From Venturia oleaginea (taxonomy: Eukaryota; Ascomycota; Dothideomycetes; Venturiales; Venturiaceae), in the NCBI GenBank assembly GCA_013176395.1, contig JABMLP010000012.1, positions 1,612,001-1,676,000 on the forward strand: a DNA stretch of 64,000 bases, written 5' to 3'. Below the pieces are notes generated by a model. That model did no database searches, had not been told where the DNA came from, and was given only the letters and a program-made list of their open reading frames with translations. A program made the position numbers and the translations under genes. This document shows, in pieces, positions 43,884 to 53,551 of this stretch; position 1 is the stretch's first letter; every line of letters starts with the position of its first letter.

Positions 43884-45245
43884 ATGGATCGACCAGCAGT
43901 TCTCATTTTTAACTTGCAAGACGATTTACTCTCTCCAAATGGCATTCTGGCGGAACGACACATCCGAATGGACTCGGAGCCTTCGTTAGAACACCTCAAC
44001 AAGATCACTAAGCTATTTTCGGAACAGGACTTACCCATCTTCATCATTATTTCCAAAACGGAATCATGGAAGAAAACCATGGGAGATTTGAAACGGCAAT
44101 ACAGAAGAGGCAGGCTCGACTTCCCCCGAGACCTGAAGAAAGACTGGCGTGCAGTCCACGGTCAATTGTCCTCTCAGGGAAAGCATTTTAGGGACAAATA
44201 TCGCGCTACTGTGTTTCAGAGGGACAGCTACGATTGCTTCACCGATGGAGAACTCAACAACCGTCTGCAAGATCTTAAGGTGGGGTCCGGGCCTCTATAT
44301 TTTGCTGGAATCCACAAAAATGGCTCCATCGCTGCAAGGATGAATGCGGCAATCCTTCGAGGCTGCAGAGTTCTTGCCATCGAAGGAGCCGTTTGCGCAA
44401 TACCTGAAAGTCTCACATCCACTTCCCTCGCTAAACTGGACAAAGGCTACGCCATTTCCGCAAAAGAACTTGTCGTCGAAAATATCCACAACCCAGTAGG
44501 CTCACCACAGTGGTCCCTGCTCTTTGAGCCTTGCTGCATCTCTGACATGAAAGTGGTGACCGCCTTAGCTATAATGGGATTCAAACACTACCCCAGTAGC
44601 TTGAGTTTCAGTAGTTCCAAACCTGCAGATTTCTCTGAAAGCAATCCAGAAGGGAAAACCCCTGTCCTGATCCACGCGGACGGCACCAGATTGATCGGCC
44701 ACGAACCAATCATGGACTATCTTTTGTTCTCAATACAAAGAATCAACAAGCAAGACATTCCTGAGACTATTCGACAACGCGTCCAAGAATCAGAGGATCT
44801 CGTTAAGATCTTGCAAAGCCTTCGCTCGCTCGATCCTCCTCCGGCATGGTCAGATCTGGCTGTGATCACGACGCACACGCATATCGTTAACCAATTGGCT
44901 GGTTGGGAGAATTGCCTTCAACTCACTCACGAGCGCCTCACAGCCGACTATAAGCCCGGAATGGCAGATTTCGCGATATACCCGCTCTTGGAATTCATCA
45001 AGGGTCATGGAATGTCGTTCAAATGGTATCCTCTCTTGCAAGAGTACTGTGAGGCTATGAAGAAAGTCCCTCGGATGGAAAAGGTGATCTTTGCGGCCCC
45101 CGTGAGACATGGGGTTGACTGGTTTGGACCATACGAGCCGGAATGCGATCCGTTGGAGGATCAGGACGAATTCAGCCAAACTGTACCATGCGTCGATTTG
45201 TTTGGAGGTGCAGCAGCACCCGTAGTCAAGCTGCAACAGCAATAG
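43884..45245 (+). CDS. Isochorismatase-like/GST-like fusion protein, probable pseudoenzyme
   Basis: An intronless frame of 453 residues. Residues 1-200 follow the isochorismatase-like cysteine hydrolase fold: first strand L-I-F-N-L-Q-D with the family's catalytic Asp position at 13. The Lys position falls on Gln112/Arg113. The loop that normally reads T-N-x-C-V reads K-N-G-S-I (145-149), so the nucleophilic Cys is Ser148. Two of three triad residues are therefore changed. Residues about 209-290 look like a GST N-terminal thioredoxin fold (F-E-P-C-C-I-S..N-P-E-G-K-T-P-V-L..I-G-H-E-P-I-M-D-Y-L), and about 300-420 like a helical GST C-terminal domain. I know of no common fusion of these two. Cytosolic location is expected as no signal is visible. 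Binding or regulatory use is more likely than hydrolysis. Confidence 0.8.
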   Translation: MDRPAVLIFNLQDDLLSPNGILAERHIRMDSEPSLEHLNKITKLFSEQDLPIFIIISKTESWKKTMGDLKRQYRRGRLDFPRDLKKDWRAVHGQLSSQGKHFRDKYRATVFQRDSYDCFTDGELNNRLQDLKVGSGPLYFAGIHKNGSIAARMNAAILRGCRVLAIEGAVCAIPESLTSTSLAKLDKGYAISAKELVVENIHNPVGSPQWSLLFEPCCISDMKVVTALAIMGFKHYPSSLSFSSSKPADFSESNPEGKTPVLIHADGTRLIGHEPIMDYLLFSIQRINKQDIPETIRQRVQESEDLVKILQSLRSLDPPPAWSDLAVITTHTHIVNQLAGWENCLQLTHERLTADYKPGMADFAIYPLLEFIKGHGMSFKWYPLLQEYCEAMKKVPRMEKVIFAAPVRHGVDWFGPYEPECDPLEDQDEFSQTVPCVDLFGGAAAPVVKLQQQ

Positions 45246-45575
45246 TTGTTGGTAGAAGTGTATACATGTAATGAGAGCTATTCTTTCGCATCAACGCGCT
45301 CTTTTTAGAGTCCCCCAATTCCAGATTAATATCGATAATTTTCTAGAAATTCGGATGACCATTAGAGAGGTGGTCTTGGCGGGCATGATATGGTGGGTGG
45401 TTGTGAGCGTGTGTGGATGTTATGAATTCTTCGTGACGTATCTCTCAGGTATGCATAGGTACCCACCCGTGCCCCCCATATTTTATCCAAGACGCTGAAC
45501 TTCAAACCATCATCAACAACAACAAAGAAATCAATTTTTTACACCTATATCTTAATAACTCTATCTATCTTCATC
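45246..45575. other. Intergenic with a half palindrome
   Basis: A left-arm-only remnant of the palindrome family lies at about 45323-45352 (GATTAATATCGATAATTTTC). Otherwise only 3' flank and the promoter of the tiny gene at 45576. Confidence 0.45.
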
Positions 45576-46098
45576 ATGCCACACTCGAAAACTCCTGGAG
45601 GTCAGCAACCGAGCGAGAAGTTCCAGAAGCAGCAAGCACATACGGTAGGATCTACACTACGTTGAGCATCCACGATTCAGCCATTGGTTCAGTCCCGTTT
45701 CTTCATGTACACGCTTTCATAGAAGACTGTTGATTCTAGATCAATTTCGACAAATTCCTGGCAATTCGAGTTTTTGAAGTTGTCAAAATTTATTGAAATT
45801 GTTCTATAATCTACTGTATCCTATTCAAGAGCGTCGTGCAAGAGCGAGGATATTGTGGAATCGGACAGACGGCCGCATTGTGAACACAAAATCTGACCTG
45901 TTCTAGCATGGAAGCGGTGCTGCCAATGCACCTGGCCATACCGAGCCACCCAAACCGGGTGAAGCACCTGTTGCATCGGATTCCGGCTCCACCAATGTGG
46001 GAATTGACAACGACGCCACGAACCAACCTGGGGAGAAGGGGATCAAGGGGACTCCGGTTGATTCAGCTCCATCGAGCGCAAATGCGAATATGAAGTGA
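45576..46098 (+). CDS. Small two-exon hydrophilic protein
   Basis: Exons 45576..45644 and 45907..46098 give 86 residues. The ATG follows a pyrimidine/A-rich leader. The donor GTAGGA and acceptor TTCTAG are in phase 0, and the second exon is too short for most gene callers. The protein is hydrophilic and disordered, rich in Gly, Pro, Ala, Asn, Lys and Thr, with no hydrophobic segment and no cysteine. The 262-nt intron is several times longer than other introns here, and it contains a copy of the palindrome family at 45738-45805. Composition is reminiscent of small fungal stress or conidiation-type hydrophilins, but I cannot assign a family. An additional small exon within the intron cannot be excluded. 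Confidence 0.55.
45738..45805. repeat. Dispersed palindrome family, intronic copy
   Basis: Left arm AGATCAATTTCGACAAATTC and inverted right arm AGAACAATTTCAATAAATTT. Arms differ mainly by C-to-T type changes. The element sits inside the predicted intron of the 86-residue gene. Confidence 0.65.
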
Positions 46099-47139
46099 AT
46101 CTTGGGATGGGGAAAATCGCTGCGAGAGATGGTCTAGTTATTTATCCACTAACTATCACCAATAGAGATGGGCGACTCATTGTCTGGAGTACGAAAGATT
46201 GAATCCAGACGTTTATTCGAACAAGCCTTGTACCTTATTAGTTCTTGTCATCATGTGCATCGCAATACAACTCCATTCCAAGCGCTTGGAACGGTTGTAG
46301 AGGTTTCCATCACCTTCTATCGAACATCGCTCCGATCTGCAACTCTTTCGCCTTCAAACCAAAACTGATCTACTCCTGGCAGAACATTTCTGAGAATTTG
46401 CCAGGAATTTATCAACAGCGCTGTGAATGCAGGAGACTTGATTACGAAAGCTAGTTTTACATCCCCAGAACGGTCGATGGAAACTATACTTTGTGGAACG
46501 GCAGTGCTGATCTCAAACCGCGTTGTTGGCATGGGAATTAGTATATCGCACGATTGATGCCGATGAGGTATCCACCATTTTCTGCGACATCAACACCCAT
46601 CTCCAATTTCATATCCTTTCAGATATCTAGGTGAACAGCGGTATCCTTCTTTGTAAAAGAGGCTGTAAATGATCATTCGCTCGGAGATTCTCAAAGTCGT
46701 TAATCTGAGAATGTACCTACCTGATAATCTCCCCCTAACTAGTTGCGAAGACTACTCATATGGTATTGTCTCTATCAGACTGCCTAGTCACTGCTCTGAG
46801 TCGTGTAAGTAATCGCTTATAGTACATCTTTTTGCTGTTGACACTTTTCTGGTGACTTCCAAAAGTACCAACAGATTTTCTGTCCCCACTTGAAGAAAGT
46901 CCTTCACATACCTTTAGATGTCACTAGGAAGCAGATAACTGAGGATCAGCCTGAATCAAATTTTAAGCGGGAGAGCAATGTTCATCTTTTAGGCAGATGC
47001 GAGTTGAGGAGATACGAACAGCGGAAGAATTTTAATATGGTACAACCACCATCGTCTATCGTCTCGAGTTCCGTCGCTCTACTCTAAACCCATCTATGTC
47101 TAAAGAACCAAAATCTATCCCGAACCCGCAGGCAAAACT
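46099..47139. other. Intergenic
   Basis: About 1 kb between the tiny gene and the hydrolase stop. It contains the palindrome copy at 46365. No gene can be supported. Confidence 0.5.
46365..46418. repeat. Dispersed palindrome family, short copy
   Basis: CTGATCTACTCCTGGCAGAA on the left; the inverted right arm is CTGTTGATAAATTCCTGGCA. The core CCTGGCA is kept on both arms. Confidence 0.55.
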
Positions 47140-48535
47140 CTACAACCGTGACTTGACCAGCTGCTCAATGTCCGGCGACTTTTGGGGGTGCCAATCGGTC
47201 AAAGCCTCCACCATAACCTTGTCAGGCTGTATTCTCTCATCAGGGGATTTCTTCTTCCAGTCAGCATGCTTCTCAACAGAGTCAATAAACCTATCAATCT
47301 CCATCCGCAACCAAACAGCCGCCTCTTTCGCAATCTCACGTCCTGCATGAGTTTCAAATGGAATGAAATGTCCCCCCTCGATCAACCTTTCCACAACTCT
47401 ACCCACAGTGGCTCCTCCACTCCCTCCCACACCAATACCTGTGTTTTCCAGTCGCGCCTTGCGAATTTCAGGTGATGAACTTGTCGATTCTGTTCCGAGC
47501 AGGTAACAAACACTAGGTCGGAGAGTGGGCAGTCTTTTAAACATAGCAATCCCCTCTGGTCGATAAAACGGGAAAACGTGAAGAGCGCCTGGATCCACAT
47601 CTGGTGCTGCTTCTCTGTCTTCCGTGGACCATTTCGTCGTATCTTTCTCATCGTTGCCTACGCCACGGAAATTTGGCTTGGTAATCAATGAGACTTCCAT
47701 GCTGCGGGGTGTTGTGTTTACGACAGCGTCAGCGTCATTCTTTTCTGAATCGTTTGCTGCAGGAACGGGAACACGAGGGTTCTGTGACGGAGGAACGAGG
47801 GAGTTTTCTATGAGGAGAGAGATGGCACTGGGATGCCATAGCTTGTAGAATGGATTTTTCTTTATTGCTGCTTCGGCGTCGATGCGGTTGGACCAGTATT
47901 CGCGTCTCCGAACCATGGCCCTGGTTTGCGCGAGGGCCGTTCTTCGCTCGAGCCCCCGATATATCGCTGGCTCTACGAGTAGTAATGTGTGAAATCTAGA
48001 AGCTAAGCATTAGCACGAGTTGCGGTTGCCCCCAATCCTGAGAAGCAAGGTGGACGCACAGGTGAGGATGCAGCGTAGACAGAAATCCAATCTGACAACC
48101 ACCCATCGAATGACCCAGCCCAACCAACGGTCTGGGCATCTCCTTCCGAAAATAATTGATCATGCAAAGTAAATCCCTCGAATGATCAAACCAACTCTGT
48201 TCGCTTCCCAGATTGTCTGCGTTGAGCAATGCACTCTTGCCCACACATCCCATATCCGCTATCCAGAAACCCCGAATGAACAAACCCCTTTCTTGACACT
48301 GCGACGCCAATTCCTCGAAAAAAGGCTGGTAGGATTCTTTAATCATACCGATTCCGGCCGCTGCTATGATAGTGGCATCATTCTTTTGGGGTTCGCGGAT
48401 CCCGTAGACAGGTGTATATTGTTTTGCGTGGATGTAGTAGTCTTCGCCTTCATCTGCAACGCCGCGTTCGTACTCCCTTACATACTGACCGGGTATGACA
48501 TGTTCTCTAGCCGTGAACGTGACTTGTGTTGCCAT
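47140..48535 (-). CDS. Peroxisomal alpha/beta hydrolase (PTS1 end)
   Basis: Exons 48060..48535 and 47140..47995 (64-nt intron, GTGCGT donor, GCTAATG branch, TTCTAG acceptor) give 443 residues. ATG at 48535 is chosen because the family starts with a short T-F-T-x-R-E-H-V-I-P-G-Q block directly after it. The nucleophile elbow is G-H-S-M-G at 141-145, with Ser143 as catalytic residue. The C-terminus is Ser-Arg-Leu, a type 1 peroxisomal targeting signal, so the enzyme should work in peroxisomes. Related fungal proteins include the yeast peroxisomal lipase Lpx1 and esterase-lipases of some Alternaria host-selective toxin clusters; the resemblance is at family level only and gives no evidence that a toxin is made here. 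A Tc1 element ends 132 bp upstream of the start codon and may have displaced the promoter. Confidence 0.9.
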
Positions 48536-48667
48536 GATTTGGGGAAGGATGGAGGGAAAGCTTGGATACAGCTTGGTCATTCGGAGCACGACAATGAAGA
48601 AGAGAAGAGAAGAGCCATTTAGAGCCAGGATGGGGATAATGAAATGATCTTCAAACCCGATGTCGTA

Positions 48668-50106
48668 CTATGGTAGCTGGGGAGATAAACGTTAATTGTG
48701 ACCCTGGTAGTGGCCAATGCAGTGGCAATGCATTAATCTAAACGAAGCTGCCATCATGCTTATATCAGCGTATTCTTAGTGTATCAATACCTCCTCCACG
48801 TCACTACTTTGAAGCCAACTTTACTGCTATCTTTGAAGCCATTCTCTGGCTGTACACACAGGTTTTTGGAGTCACAATGCGGCATCAGGAGCTTACACGA
48901 GACGAGCGAAACCAAGTCATTACCCTCCACCTTGCAGGCTTCTTATACAAACAAATCCAGGACCTTTTTAAGGAGAAGAGAAGCAAAGAAGTCACTCTAC
49001 GTCAAATTCAATGGGCTATTGAACACGGCCATCCTACCCCACAAAAAAAAGGGACATTGTGGCGGTAAGAGGCTGCTTTCTGAAGAGGAAGTTGATGAAG
49101 TTGAGCTATTTGTGGTACATTCCAAGAGCCACCGCCTTCTCTCCTATCAAAGCATTGCTAGTATCCTTGAATTACCTGTATCTGGTGATGTTGTACGTGC
49201 AGCACTACAGAGAAGAGGTTATAAGCGCTATATTGCAAGAGTTAAACCACCAATTACCGAAAATAATGCACGGCTACGGCTACAATGGGCGGAGGAGCAC
49301 CTACACTGGACAATACAGGATTCGTGTATGATCTTATGGACTGATGAGACTTGGGTTACCGGTGGAAGGCATAGGAGACAATGGGTTACTCGAAAAGTTG
49401 CAGAGGAGTTTCATCCTGACTGTATACTTCAAAAGATACGCAAGAGGAAAGGGTGGATGTTCTGGGGTTGCTTCTTTGCGGCGATAAAAGGACCAGGAAT
49501 CTTCTGGGGAAAGGATTGGGGTTCAATTGGCATGGTAGGTTAAGAATCTTGTAAATTCCTACTCTTTCTAACCTTGTAATAGGAGTCCTATACGGAGAGG
49601 ATTGTCCCTAAAGTATACCGCTTCCTACAACAACATCCACACCTCTATTTAATGCAGGATAATGCCCCAGGGCATCGCGGTTCTATGACTCAAGAGGCTC
49701 TTGTACAACTTGGGGTTCGGCTTATCTTTTGGCCGCCATATTCTCCAGATTTGAACCCGATTGAGACAGTTTGGAATAAGATGAAGCAGTGGATTGAGGA
49801 TAATTACGACGATAAGCAGTTTTCTTATCCACGATTAAGGCCTATTGTGCAGCAGGCCTGGAATGGGGCTATTACACCAGAATTTCTATGGGACACCCTT
49901 TGTACAATGCCTCAGCGCTGCCAAGACGTTATCAATGCAAGAGGGATGCAGATAAAGTGGTGAGGATAGTGTATTTAGAGAGCGAATCAAATTCTGCTTA
50001 TGTGACTGTACGAAACGCTAAAAATGTGAGATCTACGGCTATATCAAGCTTCAAGGATGGCTGCATATTGGGTGACAACTAACGTTTATCTCCCCAGCTA
50101 CCACAG
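48668..50106 (+). mobile_element. Tc1-family transposon, 1439 bp, TA target duplication
   Basis: Terminal inverted repeats of about 37 bp read CTATGGTAGCTGGGGAGATA on the left and, inverted, CTGTGGTAGCTGGGGAGATA on the right, with about three mismatches in all. Both ends are flanked by TA (48666-48667 and 50107-50108), the target-site duplication of Tc1/mariner elements. A single rightward transposase gene fills the interior. Confidence 0.95.
48877..49963 (+). pseudogene. Tc1 transposase, DD34E, one intron, frame broken in an A run
   Basis: The N-terminal helix-turn-helix region starts at ATG 48877 and runs to an A8 tract at about 49045-49052. After this the homologous frame is shifted by one base and continues as G-G-K-R-L-L-S-E-E-E. 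Removing one A would restore continuity, so this is either a true frameshift, a sequencing slip or programmed frameshifting. A 48-nt intron (49535..49582, GTAGGT donor, TCTAAC branch, TAATAG acceptor) follows the G-S-I-G-M segment. Catalytic residues are all present: first Asp in L-W-T-D-E-T, second in L-M-Q-D-N-A-P-G-H, and Glu in S-P-D-L-N-P-I-E. Thirty-four residues separate the second Asp and the Glu, the Tc1 signature. Stop at 49961-49963. Confidence 0.88.
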
Positions 50107-51687
50107 TACGTAGTGAATCTTTTGGGCCGAGCCGGCCGGCAGTGCCTCCACATGTCAATCTTACTACGTTAAAGGCGGATCCATCGTTGTCCCCAACAGA
50201 ATGTCGTTTTCTTTGCGGTATACCCGTCGCATTCGGACCTTCATTAATTTAGCGACCCCCGTAGAACTGGATAGAATGGTTGGGATAAGGGGATGTGTAA
50301 CATGTGACATCGCTGTCCTAAGCAAAACAAGGACCAAAGGCATCACTGAAAACAAACACGGCATCCATCGTTGCTGGGACCGTGAGTTGTGCTGTCAAGT
50401 TAAGGGGGCGGGGAGGCCATTGACTGGCTGGTCAAACCATTGCTGCGGTAATCTTGACTATTAGTACATGCTCTAAGCTCAACGGAAATTCTCTCAGCAG
50501 GTTTGCTTTTCGAAGAGGTGGGGGAGGGGGAGGTGCTGCTCGGTATATTCGGTTTCATGAAAAGGACTCAGCTGGAAAATAGCACAGCCATCTTTTTAGT
50601 TTTATCCCTCACCGTAGAAATCGGGAAGTAGGCGTAGCTTCGCAGGCCTTGCACGGCCAGAATTTGTTTGTTAAAATTAGTACCTTAGGCGATTTCCAGG
50701 CAAGATCACTATAATACCTACTTACCGACTTGTTTCTGAGCGGCCAAGACAGCCAAGCACGAGATCATTTGAGTAGAATCTCGTAAAAATCGCAACAAAT
50801 GATCTGCAGCTATCTTAGCTCTTATGATACCGAAATCCAGTTTGATCTTGCATTTTTCCTTGTAAGCCTCGAGATTATAATATAATGTGCTTTGTGCATC
50901 AACATGCACATTCTTCGAGAGTTGTTTTGTTGACTGAGTGAGAAACGCCCTCAATTCTGATCTACACCAGGGTAGTGCATTGGCGGCTAAGGACTCGGAT
51001 CATTACTGGGGGAGAGGTAGAAACTAACTAATCGACTTAGAGCAGAGCTCTGAAAATCACTCCATCAGTCAGTCAAAAAAAACTTGAAGAATCCCTTTTC
51101 TTGACGCCAGATTTCATGCACTCGTAGTACCGCCGAGCGCACGGCAAACAGGGTATACCAAACCTATTATAGTAAGAGGTGGTAGCATCGTACGGACGAA
51201 CCCCCCCAGTTTCCTATATCCTGGGGTAAGGACGCCCTCAATTAACTATTCGGCCCTATGAGCATTTGACCTAAAGGCAGAATAGGGAGGTACACGTTAA
51301 TGCACATTTTATTGTGCTTTCGAAGTCAACGAGGATACTTGCAATTCGGCTAAACTTGTCTTCTGAGAGTAAAGATCCGTAGGTACTCGTCGCCAAGTAT
51401 AAAAGCCTTGCTGAATTACCTCGTTTAATGTTGATCTATCCACCACGCCCCATAAACTTCCTATTCTGTGATATTAAAAATCTAGATTTGATCACAATCG
51501 AAGAAAAAAATCCTGTCAGTTTTAACCTGGACTATCTTAGACACTCGATCGCAGGTTACAAATATCCTCGTTAACCTCGAAAAGTGGATGCCAGTTCTAA
51601 TCCTCCGCGTTGGCAATCAGTTCAGTCTCTTATCCACCTCGATCTACCATATATCACAGCTTCCAATAACTAGAACAAGTCTCAGCC
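50107..51687. other. Intergenic, mixed GC-rich and AT-rich debris
   Basis: About 1.6 kb without a gene. The 26-nt motif shared with 27222-27247 is at 50239-50264. A 78-codon open frame on the minus strand (50718-50954) has no domain. The right end is the promoter of the secreted cysteine-rich protein. Confidence 0.5.
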
Positions 51688-51966
51688 ATGAAGTTCACAT
51701 CCATCCTCCTCCTCGTCTCCGGCGTCTCAGCTTTCAGGACCGACTTCAGCGGATGCAAATACGCGCGCTTGCCTGCGGGGGTTCCGATCGACAACTGCAA
51801 AGCGCACAATAATGGCATCGCCCCGTGCCCCCCGAACTCTTATTGCTTCCCTGGTTGTGCCCGTAAAGGTTATCATGATAGAGCTGTAGATTTCATAATG
51901 GTAGGGGTCTACAACGGCCCAGGGGCGATATATGCGGACTGCCAATGCGCATGCTTTCTGAAGTAG
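51688..51966 (+). CDS. Small secreted cysteine-rich protein
   Basis: An intronless 92-residue protein. Residues 1-15 form a clean signal peptide (basic K, hydrophobic I-L-L-L-V core, V-S-A cleavage site). The mature part of about 77 residues has eight cysteines: one early, then Cys in D-N-C, A-P-C, S-Y-C, P-G-C and a closing D-C-Q-C-A-C pattern, so four disulfides are possible. It has no transmembrane segment and ends two residues after the last Cys. Small, Cys-rich secreted proteins of this kind are typical effector candidates or antimicrobial proteins of plant-associated fungi, but the sequence does not show which. I do not recognise a named family. It sits alone between a transposon-rich stretch and a transporter pseudogene. 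Confidence 0.8.
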   Translation: MKFTSILLLVSGVSAFRTDFSGCKYARLPAGVPIDNCKAHNNGIAPCPPNSYCFPGCARKGYHDRAVDFIMVGVYNGPGAIYADCQCACFLK

Positions 51967-52191
51967 GAAATGTTCGGCTGACAGGATAAAAGGTGTGTCC
52001 GTTATCATAGAATCGAGAGTAGAAATTTTTGCTTATCTGGCACCCAGGCTGTCTCCGCGGCACTGTTCTCAGAAGATTCGCAAGGTCGGGAAGGGATTGG
52101 TGGCGGCAGGAATATGGCCGTATTTCAGCTAGGCTTTGCTCTGGGGCAGAGCCTTCAGAACCACGAGGCAACATGTCTGTCACATCACCAA

Positions 52192-53551
52192 TCAGTTTGA
52201 TCTCTTCATGTCGCACTTCTTCTTCTTCTTCTTCTTCTTCTCCTTGATGTGCGTAGTTGGAGCGACATACAACAGAGCGTCCAACAACATTGCTGCTCCA
52301 GCGAAAGCTTGGGCATTTACGAAGTTGCTTGGTGTCGAGTTTGTCAAAACACCTGCAATAAGATTCCAACGAGAATGCCAATACGTCAACATCCCATGCC
52401 ATACCAATTCTGCTGCCAACGACATGAGTGATGGCGAGAGACTTGGAATAACCGCAGCAGGAATGCTCAACAAAACGTCAGAAATGAATCCCTACAGACC
52501 TGCCCAAACGAAAGTGCTCGCAACACTCCTGACACCAATCTAAGCAGATAAGAGCACACCCGAAGAGATGGCTGAGAAGACAAGCGTAGGTGCAGGACCT
52601 GTCGACACAGCACGGCCGAGGAAAGAGGCTGCGAAGGTGACCGAAAAAATGTAAAAAGACAAATCCGCCTCGGCGTCAGCTACAAGCTCACAGAATGACA
52701 CAGTGTAGAAGTTAGGAACGAAGATGGCTAGGAAGACGAAGAAACCAGCAGTTATAAAACTGACAGATGGACCATCTTTCAAGGCTTGTGGCTCAGAAAG
52801 TGATCGTACTCGCCGGCTTGTGGGTGCATGTTTCGGCAGCATGATTGCAAAGCTGATGAAGGTGGCAATCAAGGCCTTGATTCTGATTGTCCATCCGAAC
52901 CCAATCGGAGCCAGCAGCTGTCGAAAGACGATTGGGTAGATGGCACCTGCAACTGTTGTTAGTGGAATTGCTAACAAAATGGGTTGATGTGCCGACCGCC
53001 AACACTTGAACACTTTGTCGTGATACCGAGAGCCTGGAAAATAGCTAAGTCCAGATCCAATTCCAGAACAGATTCCTTGAGCCAAGAAGGCTGGTAATAT
53101 TCGGTTGACCATCATCATTCTAAAGACGACAAGGGAAGCACCCTGTCCAAAGCATGCTGGGAAAATGACGATGGTCGTAAATCGGACCAGTCAAGAAATG
53201 CCTGGACTATTCATATCCATGATATACTGGACGCTGACTAACTCCTAGTTGGTCAGAAGAGTCTCCTGGTACTATATATTAAGGCTCCAAATGCGTTCGC
53301 AAATTCCCTGTTCGAAAAGTCAATGGTTTGCCCCCATGTCTTGAATTCAAGCGGGGGAATGCGAACCATGAGTTGAATAATATGAAGAAATTTCCGAGCA
53401 CTTGTACCCATGCGTCCAAGCCTCCATCCTTTGTTGTTGAAGAAGTTAAAATCTGAGCTGGCGCTATATCGTTTGTGATCCCCTGCTTTACCTTCTTAGA
53501 CATGTTACACAAACGATCTTGCTGAGATTCTCGACATGATTTAGAATTCAT
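52192..53551 (-). pseudogene. Decayed monocarboxylate-transporter-type MFS gene
   Basis: A start-like segment near 53551 leads into D-G-G-L-D-A-W-V-Q-V-L-G-N-F-F-I-L-F-N-S-W, the first helix of fungal MCT-family transporters. Homologous segments then continue in several frames through F-A-N-A-F-G and A-Q-G-I-C-S-G-I-G-S-G to a 192-codon block (52540-53118) with further helices. That block ends at a TAG, and a second TAG follows 19 codons later, where Trp codons are expected; each is a TGG-to-TAG change. The last helices follow in frame with P-A-A-V-I-P-S-L-S-P. A (CTT)n run near 52208-52243 puts a Lys-run on the end. No full transporter can be made. Confidence 0.85.

Noticed and set aside
50718..50954. 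78-codon minus-strand frame
   Set aside because: The composition is plausible but there is no start context, no domain and no partner exon.
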